A model generated the notes under the pieces. That model was not told where the DNA came from. It ran no database searches and was given only the letters and a program-made list of their open reading frames with translations. A DNA stretch of 64,000 bases from assembly GCA_029948415.1 (NCBI GenBank), contig JAJIZT010000001.1:305030-369029 (forward strand). The letters are read 5' to 3'. Positions 35,905 to 45,400 of the stretch are shown one piece after another (positions within the stretch are counted from its first letter, which is position 1; every line of letters begins with the position of its first letter). The translations under genes were made by a program, and so were the position numbers. The stretch is from Cenarchaeum symbiont of Oopsacas minuta. GTDB taxonomy: Archaea; Thermoproteota; Nitrososphaeria; Nitrososphaerales; Nitrosopumilaceae.

Positions 35905-36113
35905 GCATATCCATGTGCTATCTTTATAAACAATTCTAGCATTTTTCGTTAATCCCGCATAGCTTTCGCTAGGTGTGTACTTTCCGTTTCTAAAGAAAAG
36001 GATAACTATCCATACGAGGTTTACCCTCACAACCTTTCTTCATCCAATCGTTAGATCATGCCGCAGTTATTGACCGGAGTTTAATCTCCAATGCACAAGA
36101 CGCGGTTGCGAAT
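35905..36113 (-). ncRNA. candidate IS110 guide (bridge) RNA segment, 3-prime of the transposase
   Basis: About 210 noncoding bases follow the intact IS110 transposase and are more GC-rich than the surroundings. On the minus strand they fold into GGAG-ATTAAA-CTCC, GAGG-GTAAA-CCTC, TTTC-TTTA-GAAA and TAGC-GAAA-GCTA (35960-35971), with a long-range GCAACC/GGTTGT pairing. The same hairpins occur, with changed bases, beside the fossil copy at 35097. IS110-family elements encode an RNA that guides target choice, and in IS1111-type members it lies at the 3-prime side. Boundaries are uncertain. Confidence 0.55.
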
Positions 36114-37223
36114 CTAACTGTAATTGCTTTCAAACTCTTTACTCTCCTTTAACATCCAGTATATGACACGTAACATCTTTGATGCAGTTGCTACTGTGGC
36201 CTTACCCGTGCCTTTTTTTCTTGCGAGTCTTTTGTAAAACCGTGTGACATTGCTTTTTGGTGCACACCTTACATGTGTGCGGACTGCTTCACTCAAAATC
36301 CACCTCATCATTCTACTGCCTCTTTTTGTTATCCTGCCATGCTTTACCATATCTGCAGAATTACGTACACTTGGAACCAAACCTGCATACGAACACAAAC
36401 GGTGAGAATCTGAAAATCTCCTCACATCATCAATCTCAGCTATAATTGCCAAAGCACTGTAATCACCAATTCCTGGAATTGTCTTTAGCAATTGGATCTG
36501 TTTATTAGATCTTGCAATTTGGTATATCCTTTTGTTTGTTTTTGCAATGAGTCTATCATACGAGTCTATCGCCTCTAGATGGTCATCAATTCTGTAATCA
36601 CCTATGAAATGAAGCGATTCGTTGTACTTTTGAGTAAATGTTGTACCTGCAATCTTTATCCCCTCTTGTAATAGGATTCCATGTATGGCATTTTTTTCAC
36701 TCGTTCTCATCTGTACACTCCAATGTCTATGTCGTACAAGGCGCCTCCATTCCACCACAATTTTTGTTGGAACATGGCACAGTGCAATATATCCGCCACG
36801 GTAAAGGTCTGCAAGTATCATTGCGTCAATCTTGTCAGTTTTTTTCTTGGATGATGCAATTGCCTTTGTCTGGTATGGGTTCGAGAGAGATACATCCAGC
36901 TTTAGATCTTTTGTCATGAACGTAAACAAGCCATACCAAACAGATGAGGATTCCATGATACATTTTGCACTCTTTGGAACATTTTTTAAGAAAAACTTTT
37001 TCACCTCATCGTTGTCTCTATCGACTCTCTCGTTAAAGACAATTTTACCTTTTTTGTCCATCATTGCAACCTGAAGGAACTCCTTGTGGACGTCAATACC
37101 AACGTACATGTAGGATCTGTCAAAATGCGGTAATGATTTTGTTTGTTTTTTAGTTTTGTAATGGCCAGATCTCTTTTTGTTCTTATTCTTACAACCTTCT
37201 AAAGTCCTAGTTTTTCTGTGCAC
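36114..37223 (-). CDS. IS110-family transposase
   Basis: 369 residues as drawn; the core begins near MYVGIDVHKE (residue 39), so a start at 37109 is possible. The N-terminal RuvC-like DEDD domain shows GIDVHKE, IMESSSVWYG and KTDKIDAMILADL. The C-terminal Transposase_20 domain has IPGIGDYSALAIIAEI and RRFSDSHRLCSYAGLVPS with the serine region. The gene is intact. Fossil relatives lie at 34859 and 17163. No terminal inverted repeats are expected for this family. Confidence 0.9.
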   Translation of the reverse strand: MHRKTRTLEGCKNKNKKRSGHYKTKKQTKSLPHFDRSYMYVGIDVHKEFLQVAMMDKKGKIVFNERVDRDNDEVKKFFLKNVPKSAKCIMESSSVWYGLFTFMTKDLKLDVSLSNPYQTKAIASSKKKTDKIDAMILADLYRGGYIALCHVPTKIVVEWRRLVRHRHWSVQMRTSEKNAIHGILLQEGIKIAGTTFTQKYNESLHFIGDYRIDDHLEAIDSYDRLIAKTNKRIYQIARSNKQIQLLKTIPGIGDYSALAIIAEIDDVRRFSDSHRLCSYAGLVPSVRNSADMVKHGRITKRGSRMMRWILSEAVRTHVRCAPKSNVTRFYKRLARKKGTGKATVATASKMLRVIYWMLKESKEFESNYS

Positions 37224-37231
37224 ATATGGTT

Positions 37232-37419
37232 ATTGACAAAAAAATCAATTATGATGAAACGAAAGATCCAAGATCAAGTGTAATACACACATGGCATGTG
37301 TGATTCAGACAAGCGTATGATTCTCATTGACAAAAAAATCAATTATGATGAAACGAAAGATCCAAGATCAAGTGTAATACACACATGGCATGTGTGATTC
37401 AGACAAGCGTATGATTCTC
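37232..37419. repeat. perfect 94-bp tandem duplication
   Basis: Two back-to-back copies, 37232-37325 and 37326-37419, each starting ATTGACAAAAAAATCAAT and ending CGTATGATTCTC. The unit includes the start codon and first ten codons of the adjacent transposon ORF, so the second copy provides its functional start and the first copy runs into a stop. I see no differences between the copies, which suggests a recent event. Confidence 0.93.
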
Positions 37420-37816
37420 AAACTAGAAAAGAAAAATACCGAATTGAAAGCAGAAATTGAGAAATTTAAAGCAGAAAGTGAGCAATCTAAAGCAGAATTG
37501 CATGATTACAAGAAAGGCAGATTGTCCAATGACACTGTGTTTGATCAGATAATTGATGATGACCAAAACCTTTACGCCACTACGGGATTAGAACGTAACG
37601 AGTTTGAATGGATCCTTGTACGATTTGAAAATGCTGTTAAAAATTCACCAAATGCACCACGTTTCTCCGAATATGTCAACGAGTCAGGAAACACATGCAT
37701 TATCTCTGTAAGACGAGTCTTGTTTATTGCATTGTCTCGCAAACGCAACAACGAAAAGCAAGAAATATTTGCAGCATATGCTCGCATTGATGAGTACAGT
37801 TATACCCCAAAGCATA
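37390..37816 (+). pseudogene. IS5-like element ORF (N-terminal part), interrupted by the IS630 element
   Basis: About 140 residues: a coiled-coil start (KLEKKNTELKAEIEKFKAE), then TGLERNEFEWILVRFENAV, similar to the helix-turn-helix N-terminal domain of DDE_Tnp_4-type IS5 transposases, and ISVRRVLFIALS. At the TA of 37815-37816 the frame is cut by the IS630-type insertion; the interrupted sequence resumes at 38891. Joining the two sides extends the frame by 17 codons to a stop at about 38940. No catalytic domain follows, so the element is a remnant. Confidence 0.6.
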
Positions 37817-38888
37817 AGTTCGTTTAAAAAATGCATAGCAACCTTTTTTGATCACCTCGTTTACAACAATTCATGCAAGTCAGTGATGAGGATCTCCTTC
37901 AGGCCTATAACAAATGCAAAGATATACGCATGATAGCACGATTGCATGCCATGTGTCTGATGCAGATACGTGGTCTGGACATGACAGAGACGGCAAATTC
38001 TATGTTCCGAACGTACCAGTTTGTATACAAATGGCACGATCGATATCAAAAATACGGACTCAAAGGCCTGGAGGAAGGGTCCTGCTCCGGTCGTCCACCT
38101 TTGGGTGCTCACACACCATGATGCAGATGGAAAAGACATTTACAGAAACAGGAAACCATGATACTTCCAAAGCAGGTACGCAAATATATTAAAAATAAAA
38201 CTGGAATTACATACCATATTACACATGTTTACAGAATTATGCGTGGATGGAAACTAGAGGCAAAAGTTCCACAAAAAATACACGCCAGTGCCTACATTAT
38301 ACGATGAATGTTATGCATGGTATAGGAGCATAACGCAGATAATTACGCACGAAATGTCAAAGAGGACAAAAATTTTTGTCCATGATGAGAGCATAGTCAA
38401 CAGCGATGGAAAGATGATCAAAAAATACTGGTGCAACGAGGATGAGCGCTCCATCTATCGATGGAAGGGCGATCATCGAAGATTCATAGCATATGGAATG
38501 ATCTCAATTTCCGGCGAGCGATTCTTTAGATCGTATGATAAATTTGATGGTCAAACATTTCTACGATACGTAAAAGATGCAGTTGCAAAATACGGTCGCA
38601 TAATGATAATCGTTGACAGAGCCAGTCAACACAGAACAAAAGATCTTGAAAGGTATGTGCAGGAAAACCAAGACAAAATTCGAATCGAATATCTTCCAAA
38701 AGCATTGCCACAACACAACATCATGGAGACAATCTGGTTTGTTGCCAAGCAGGCTATGGATCATTCAGAGTACTATCCACAACTAGAGGATAAGAGAAGT
38801 AATTTCAGGAAATATCTGAGAACAAAGAAACTAGCTAATAACGTTACTGATTATTTTAAACCAAAGATGGAGGATTTTTTAACGAACT
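37817..38888 (+). mobile_element. IS630-type element with TA target site
   Basis: Left end AGTTCGTTTAAAAAAT and the complement of the right end AGTTCGTTAAAAAAT are inverted repeats with one gap. TA flanks both sides (37815-37816 and 38889-38890), the target duplication of IS630/Tc1 elements. It carries a broken transposase gene and sits inside the IS5-like ORF, a nested insertion. Confidence 0.8.
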
Positions 38889-38893
38889 TATGA
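37873..38893 (+). pseudogene. IS630-family transposase, frameshifted
   Basis: The N-terminal piece (37873-38121) has two helix-turn-helix units (ARLHAMCLMQIRGLDMTETA ... YKWHDRYQKYGLKGLEE). A middle piece around 38160-38280 reads GITYHITHVYRIMRGWKLEAKVPQK in another frame. The C-terminal DDE piece (38288-38893) has VHDESIVNSDG, IIVDRASQHRTK and EYLPKALPQHNIMETIWF, giving the DDE triad. At least two frameshifts separate the pieces. The final stop codon lies in the flanking DNA, beyond the element end. Confidence 0.82.
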
Positions 38894-39033
38894 TCTGCGG
38901 TATAGAATACTTGAAGACTACCGAAAGACAAAAAGATCAATAGACCTTATACACATTCTCTCATAAAGCTAGATCAATTCTTGACCCGATACTGTATGAT
39001 CAAAGCATGAGAGAATTCAAACAAATCAAAATG

Positions 39034-39333
39034 TCATAAATATGACAAAAACGGTAACATCATGCGCAGGCATGTTGCACAGAGATGTGCGACTTTTTGC
39101 GAACAGACTTGTTCCATCGGTTTGATATATTTGCGGTCATTGAACAGTATGTGCAGGTTTGTTAGCCTAGAGACGACTTGGATCTCTTTGTAAAACTCTT
39201 CTTTACTATCATCATGCACAGCACTCATCCTACGGAACCATTTTAGTCGGTTTATCGCATGTTCTATCCTTACACGTCTATGACTAATTTTTTTATTATA
39301 TTGTTTATCTGTCTCTGTCATCTCATCATGCAA
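39034..39333 (-). pseudogene. IS5-like (DDE_Tnp_4) transposase fragment, C-terminal
   Basis: 99 residues; the segment NKKISHRRVRIEHAINRLKWFRRMS is the C-terminal E-containing motif of DDE_Tnp_4 transposases. The upstream catalytic part is missing. It is on the opposite strand from the N-terminal IS5-like piece at 37390, so the two were either separated by an inversion or come from different copies. Confidence 0.7.
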
Positions 39334-39636
39334 ACATACAACAAAACTACTCGAACCCTAGATAGCGGGTCTAGAGGTTCTAGAACCAATAATGGTTCTA
39401 GTCCGATTATTATCATAATTTTACTGCAAGACCGATCAGAACGTAAATGACGGTCAAAAGCTATTGGGGGAGCCTACTAATCCCCTATATTTTTTTATTA
39501 TATTTATAACCTCTGATTATTTTATTTCTCAAGTAAATTTTTCTCAAACTGATCATCTTTTTTCAAAATTCTAGTATGTATTAATCAATTAATAATACAA
39601 GATCATGATTAAATATGAGAAGCATGTATAGATGTT
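39334..39636. other. gene-free junction: attachment site, hairpins and promoter of the ubiquitin-like operon
   Basis: About 300 bases. It contains the tRNA-Lys-like repeat at 39364, palindromic TTCTAGAA and a hairpin AGAACC-AATAAT-GGTTCT (39383-39398), a second possible hairpin GGGG/CCCC around 39465-39484, and a TATA-like TTAAATA (39609-39616) 26 bases before the ATG at 39637. No coding frame was found. Confidence 0.5.
39364..39377 (+). repeat. left attachment site (attL): 14-bp copy of the tRNA-Lys 3-prime end
   Basis: AGCGGGTCTAGAGG is identical and in the same orientation to 51185-51198, which covers the 3-prime end of tRNA-Lys. A weaker match continues (GAACC). This is the pattern left by a tyrosine integrase inserting at a tRNA 3-prime end. 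Confidence 0.7.
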
Positions 39637-39960
39637 ATGGATGAAAAGAAACCAAAAATAACACAAATACCAAATAGTGGATCGCATAATATTAGCATAA
39701 AACCCCCTACGAATAATGTAATAATGATATTTGTAATTCAAGGTAAAAAAAATGAAGTTAAAGTTAATCTCAAAGACGAAATTAAAAAAGCGGTTTTTGA
39801 AGTATTTCAACGTAATAAAATTGAACGCAGGCTTGATAATTGGATGTTAAAAACTTGTGATGGCATTCAATTATTTTTTAACAAATCCTATAAAGTACAA
39901 AATATAGTAAAAGCCGAAACACTTTTTCTGACCAAAGGTCCTGGTCGTGGTGGCCAATAG
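39637..39960 (+). CDS. ubiquitin-like protein (DUF2604-like), BilA-type
   Basis: 107 residues. After a disordered N-terminus, residues about 28-106 fit a beta-grasp ubiquitin-like fold: MIFVIQGKKNEVKVN (strands), a helix KKAVFEVFQRN, then LDNWMLKTCDGIQL and ETLFLTKGPGRGG. It ends Gly105-Gly106-Gln107, so one residue must be removed to expose a C-terminal Gly-Gly, a job for the JAB protease encoded two genes on. The helix and NWxLKxxDG segment resemble DUF2604 proteins of bacterial E1/E2/JAB operons. A TATA box at 39609-39616 supports a leaderless start. Confidence 0.72.
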   Translation: MDEKKPKITQIPNSGSHNISIKPPTNNVIMIFVIQGKKNEVKVNLKDEIKKAVFEVFQRNKIERRLDNWMLKTCDGIQLFFNKSYKVQNIVKAETLFLTKGPGRGGQ

Positions 39961-40418
39961 TGGTTTTGGATGAAACTGTTGCTAGAACTAAATTTAATAT
40001 TGCAAAATGTGAAATTAATGAACAATCAAATCAAGAAAATGATTGGCAATTGCGTATTGCAAACTTTCCAAATATTTTCATAGATATTTTTGCATTAGAT
40101 AATAATGTGTCTCTAACGTTATATCTAAACATGTCAAACTGGGATTTTCAACCCCCTAGTGCAACGTTATTGCATCCTACATTAAATCGATTATCAAAAA
40201 AAGAGGAAGTACCAGCAGAGCTAGAATTGGGTCATCCTCATATATTCCAAAACCCTCGGATATGGTTTTGCAGTCCAGGGTTTTTTGAATACCATCAACA
40301 TTATAAGCTGGATCGGTGGGAACTTATTCGTAATACTAGTGAGGGAACAATAACTTGGATAATTAATAGAGCAATTTCACTGATCGATCGTTCAAAACTT
40401 TGCGGTTATAATGTTTGA
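39960..40418 (+). CDS. E2-like conjugating enzyme, BilB-type
   Basis: 152 residues starting with GTG, overlapping the UBL stop by one base. It has an E2/UBC-like layout: strands, LTLYLNMSNWDFQPPSATLLHP, then GHPHIFQNPRIWFCSPG in which HPH (92-94) and Cys104 correspond to the HPN and catalytic Cys region of E2 enzymes. It should accept the ubiquitin-like protein from the E1. The call leans on the motif and on the operon; sequence similarity to eukaryotic E2s is weak. Confidence 0.68.
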   Translation: MVLDETVARTKFNIAKCEINEQSNQENDWQLRIANFPNIFIDIFALDNNVSLTLYLNMSNWDFQPPSATLLHPTLNRLSKKEEVPAELELGHPHIFQNPRIWFCSPGFFEYHQHYKLDRWELIRNTSEGTITWIINRAISLIDRSKLCGYNV

Positions 40419-40878
40419 AAATATAATGAAAATGGTAATACCTAAATCAATAGTGTCAAAAACTTTTAATTTTTTACAGCGTCATGGAAAAGATGGAAAA
40501 GAAGCACATGCAGTACTAGCTGGGTTCAAAGAAAACCAAACATTCGTGATTACCCATGTATTATTTCCAAAACAAAATAATAGTACGTATACATATGAAG
40601 TTCTTGATGGGGAAGATCATAAAATAAATGTTGAAATGTACAAACTTGGTATCATTGCCATAGCACAAATACATACACATCCTGCAAACGCATATCATAG
40701 TAGTATCGATGATGATGGCTCTGTATTGGTTCTTCCAGGATCATTTAGTATAGTAATACCTGATTACGGATATATTAACAAAATGGATATCAATAATTGG
40801 GCAGTTTATAGATACATCGATTTAAAATGGAAATGGATTTCAAATTATAAAAAAAAGAAGATGATTTGTATAAAATGA
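40411..40878 (+). CDS. JAB/JAMM metalloprotease, BilC-type
   Basis: 155 residues with a complete JAMM zinc motif: Glu31 (GKEAHAVLAG), HTHP (His88, His90) and SSIDD (Ser98, Asp101), spacing HxH-x7-SxxD. It is predicted to trim the C-terminal Gln from the ubiquitin-like protein and/or to remove it from targets. It overlaps the E2 gene by eight bases and the E1 gene by four, so the four genes are translationally coupled. Confidence 0.87.
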   Translation: MFENIMKMVIPKSIVSKTFNFLQRHGKDGKEAHAVLAGFKENQTFVITHVLFPKQNNSTYTYEVLDGEDHKINVEMYKLGIIAIAQIHTHPANAYHSSIDDDGSVLVLPGSFSIVIPDYGYINKMDINNWAVYRYIDLKWKWISNYKKKKMICIK

Positions 40879-42368
40879 CTATGCCGCCTAATCCTATACA
40901 AGAAAAAAATATTGAAACATTATCAACAATAAATAATACTTTAAAACCAAAAAAAATTATTCAAAAAATTAATGATCTTAAAATACAAATTATATTTCCA
41001 AAAGAATTGATATCGAATAAAAATGCTGTCAACTGTTGTTATATGTTGTTGAACATATTGCCAAGATTTTTAAAAAATGTATCATACAACGGTCCTGATA
41101 TGATCATCAAAAAATTTCCAAAATCACATCACGAAAAAATATCTATTGATCAAATACAAAATCCCACATTAACTATTGTGTTGGGTACTAAGAAATATGA
41201 CAATGGTAAAAATATTCTTTATATCGGTTCCGCTGGTTGGAGTATTTATGCTTCTACTATTAAACCATGCCACTGGAGTTCTAGTTCAGATAACTCTCTA
41301 TCTGCATTTTATCTGGCAGGTATAATTACAGGAGAAATATTCAAATATCTTTTGCCTAGCATACCAACTGATAAAATCCCATCGCATTTTGAATACGATT
41401 TAATTACATACGGATCTGAATCTCAACCCGTACTTGAACCTCAAATTCCGAGTATGATTAATCTTGATAATTTTGCCATTGTTGGATGCGGTGCAATCGG
41501 ACAAGCGTTTGCACTAGCATTACAATTTGCCACAAATATAACGGGCAAAATAATTTTAATTGATCCTGACAATGTAGATTTGTCCAATATTCAAAGATAT
41601 GTCTATAGTTTTGTAGAGAATATCAATGAACCCAAAACCAATATTTTAGCAAAATTGTTATCAAAAGACAATCCTACTCTGAACCCAATACCAATAACAT
41701 TATCATACGAATTAGTGAATATTACGGGAACGTCATTTAAAGAAGTTGTGACAGCAGTTGATAACATAGAAACTAGATTAAATGTACAAGCTGGATTGCC
41801 AAAAACTATATGGAATGCTTGGACAGATACATCAAATAATACTTTACGTTATGGTGTTGGTCATCATATAATGAATGGAAAGTATCAATGTCTTGCCTGT
41901 TCATATTATCCTAAAAGTAATAGTCCATCAGAATCAAAATTACATTCCATGATGACGGGAATTTCGGAAATCCGAATTAATCAAAATGCAAATGTAAACG
42001 AAGAAGATATTATACAAATTGAAAAGCATACTAAAATAAAACAAGATAATCTACGACAACATATTGGTAAACCAATAGATATTCTGTTGCATGGACCATG
42101 TGGCATGTATACATTGCCAATTAATGTTCCTCATGAACCAACACCAGCTCCACATACGCCTTTTTTGGCTGGTGTATTTCTTGCAACTCAAATCATCTTA
42201 AGCAGAATTGCATCACTTCCTGATAAATTCAAACTGTTAGAATCATCTGCCGAATTTAGTGCGTTACATATTCCAAATCAAGATTGTATTCTAAAACATA
42301 AAAAAAATGAAAACTGTTTTTGTAATGATAATATTTATCGGAATGTATACGATAAAAAATGGAATTAA
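40875..42368 (+). CDS. E1-like ThiF-family activating enzyme, BilD-type
   Basis: About 497 residues from the ATG at 40875, which overlaps the JAB stop (ATGA). The N-terminal 200 residues form a separate domain. The ThiF/E1 Rossmann domain has VGCGAIGQAF (around residue 206), IDPDNVDLSNIQRY, then QCLACSYYP with the candidate catalytic Cys and zinc-knuckle cysteines. It should adenylate the ubiquitin-like C-terminus and pass it to the E2. A Cys-rich tail (DCILKHKKNENCFCND) ends the protein. It closes the UBL-E2-JAB-E1 operon. Confidence 0.85.
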   Translation: MTMPPNPIQEKNIETLSTINNTLKPKKIIQKINDLKIQIIFPKELISNKNAVNCCYMLLNILPRFLKNVSYNGPDMIIKKFPKSHHEKISIDQIQNPTLTIVLGTKKYDNGKNILYIGSAGWSIYASTIKPCHWSSSSDNSLSAFYLAGIITGEIFKYLLPSIPTDKIPSHFEYDLITYGSESQPVLEPQIPSMINLDNFAIVGCGAIGQAFALALQFATNITGKIILIDPDNVDLSNIQRYVYSFVENINEPKTNILAKLLSKDNPTLNPIPITLSYELVNITGTSFKEVVTAVDNIETRLNVQAGLPKTIWNAWTDTSNNTLRYGVGHHIMNGKYQCLACSYYPKSNSPSESKLHSMMTGISEIRINQNANVNEEDIIQIEKHTKIKQDNLRQHIGKPIDILLHGPCGMYTLPINVPHEPTPAPHTPFLAGVFLATQIILSRIASLPDKFKLLESSAEFSALHIPNQDCILKHKKNENCFCNDNIYRNVYDKKWN

Positions 42369-42457
42369 CTGGTAATGATATGTATGATATCTATGAACAT
42401 ACGTAAACTGGTTCATATTATAAAGTCTGCATAGTATTGATGTTCATATCATACGTC

Positions 42458-45400
42458 TCAGACATCATATTCTACGTTTTCATAATTAATTTTCGCTTGT
42501 TGCATGATTTTGGGCATCAACTTTTTAACATCCTCTGGAGGATAATCGAATTTAAACAATACGAGTGTCACATCTTCGCGAATTGCAGACTGTATATTGT
42601 CCTGATTTGTCCAGTCAATCGTTGTTTTCTTTTTTATACGTTGAGTGATCTCCATTGCAATTTGTTTTATTTTTGCATCATGTTCAACGTATGTTTTCCC
42701 CATGGATATGATATCAAAAAATGCAATTTCTTCATCCGTCAACTGTAGTTTTTCCTCCCGTAATGTCTCATTCATAATTTCTTTTCCGACTTGTTCAAAC
42801 TGTGGAAACAAGGTATCAAAGCTTTCAAATTTTCCGTGGTATTTTGAAAGTGTTTCTTCTATTCGATCTTGAAATGATTTTTGTTTTACCATGTTTCGTT
42901 TAAATCGTGATTTTATGGCATCATCCAACAGCTTGTAAGCTAGCTCCATTTTGAGATTTTCTTGTGGAATTTGTTTTATTTTTTCAATGTATTCCTTGTT
43001 TAGATCAACGCTCTTGTCGTCATATTTTATGTCGTATAGCCGAATATTATCATCAGCTGAAATGCTCTCTTCGACTAAATCCTGTATTGCAGACTCTTTC
43101 TCTGGTGAAATATACGTAATACCCACGATTGAGTTTATCATCATTCTACGCATCAGTTGAAAAAATCTCAGATCTCCCTCGATCTCTTGGCATGCAGGAT
43201 GCGGAGTGCATACGGCATACGCTTTTGTAAGTTCTACTACATTTTGAATGAATTTTTTTCTGACATTTACATCGTCTAAAATTTCCGTTATTGCATTATC
43301 CAAATAAGATGCCTGTCTTCGTTCCTTGTATGTTTTATCAGAACCAATATCAACCGTAAAAAAACTCGTCAGCTCTAAATGTTTGTTTTTCATGTACATG
43401 ATAATCTCTTCGGTTGGGATCATTGCTCCTTTTATGTCCGAATCGTTGTACGAACGAAATGCCCGTTTTAGATCGTCTGTAATACCGATATAGTCTATTA
43501 TGATTCCCTTTGGTTTGTCCTTCCATATTCGATTGACTCTAGAGATTGCTTGTATTAGATTGTGATCCCTTAACGGTTTGTCCACATACATTGTATGTAC
43601 TATTGGAGCATCAAATCCCGTAAGATACATATCGCATACGATAAGCAGTCTCAAGTCATCTTTTTCATCTTTGAATTGTTTGATGAGATCATCAATTTCC
43701 TGTTTGCTTTTATAATGTCTAGATACCATCTGCTCGCGTGTCTTTTTCTCCTCTGATGTATTATCCATGATCCCCTGTGATGTACCAGAGATAATACAAG
43801 TGCATTTTGGAGCACCCGATATTTTTGATATAATGTCCGCATATCTTGCAGCTGCCAGCTTTGTACTAGCTGCAAGCATTGCCTTTCCTTTGAAGGTTTT
43901 GCTTTTTTTTACATAGTGATAAACTAGATCTTTTGCGATTACATTTAGCCTGTCTGGATCCTCTAGCATTGTACGAAGCTCAGACCATTTCTTGGAGAGA
44001 TGATCTATTGCGTCAGAATCCAGATCTTTGGTAATTTTATCAAATTCACTACCAATCATCTTGTTTATCAAATGTAGGCGTACTAGCCTGCTTTGACAGA
44101 CGATTTCTACGGTCGCATTATCTCTTACGGCATCGCTAATCTTGTATGATGAAAGGATATTACCGAATACCTGGGTGGTTGATTTGTCTTCTTTTTCTAT
44201 GGGCGTTCCAGTAAATCCTATTTTTAAGGCATTTGGGAGTGCTCTATGCAGATTTTGTGCTATTTTCTTGTATTGTGAACGATGTGCCTCATCAGCTATA
44301 ATGATAATGTTTCTTCGCTTGGAGATAATTGGATACATTTCCATTCCATCTCTTTCATTCTGAGTTTGTTGAAATTTTTGTATCGTCGTAAAGATTATTT
44401 TTCCAGCAGGGGTGGATAGCTTTTCCCTCAAATCCATAATAGAGTCTGCTTCAAGTATGGCAGTTTTTGGTTTTGGATACGGAAACCCTGCGACATTGAA
44501 AAAATGGTTTAATTGTTCATCTAAATTCGTCCTATCTGTTATAATGACAAATGTGGGATTTTCAAATTCATTTATTTGTGATATTATATTTACGTAAAAA
44601 ATCATGGTTAACGATTTTCCGCTACCAGTTGTATGCCAAATTACACCTATGCGGTTTTCGTCATTTTGTTTGAATACGTCGATGGTTTTCTCCACGGCTT
44701 TTTTCACACCAGTATACTGGTGCTGCATTGCTATTTTTTTGATGGTTTTTCTTCCGTCGGATTCATATTCTATATAATTTTGGATTATTTCAAGTAGCGA
44801 TTTTTTATTCAGCATATGTTTCTGCATCAGATCTAACCTATTTACAATAGTTTTATCGGGATCTTCAGGATCGTTCCAGTCTGTAAATCTTTCAAATAAC
44901 GCAGTCATTGTTCCGTATTTTGCAAACGTTCGATCACTTATGATTAAAAATGTGTTATAATTAAAAATTTTTGGGATATATCTTTGATAGTTTGTGTTCC
45001 CTAGTTGATTATATGCGTCTATAATACTAACTGCAGGATTCGTAGGATCTTTATACTCTAGTAAAATCAATGGCAGGCCGTTGACAAATATAACGTGATC
45101 TAGTCTTCTTTCTTTGTGCTGATTGACTACAAATTGTCTTATTACAGCAAAGTTGTTGTTTTGTGGATTTTTAAAATCAATCAATTGTATCACCGTATGC
45201 ACAGTTTTGCCATCTTGCTGATATGCCACTCTTACTCCAGCAAGCAACATGTTATGAAATTCTCTATTGTTTTCAATAGTGGTTGGATTTGAGAGTGATT
45301 TTACCTTGTTTATTGCATGCTCATAAACTATCTCTGGCAAGTTGGGATTTAGATTATGGATTTTATTATTTAATCTAGAATCTAAAATTACATCATTGTA

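Noticed and set aside
37232-37419. Possible CRISPR repeat pair
   Set aside because: The two 94-bp units are adjacent without spacers and contain a start codon; they are a tandem duplication.
38896-38960. RelE-like toxin tail (frame LRYRILEDYRKTKRS)
   Set aside because: It is an 18-25 residue frame flanking the IS630 insertion, with no upstream toxin core; more likely part of the interrupted transposon.
39364-39420. Partial tRNA gene at the left island end
   Set aside because: Only 14 bp match the tRNA-Lys 3-prime end and no cloverleaf can form; it is an attachment site.
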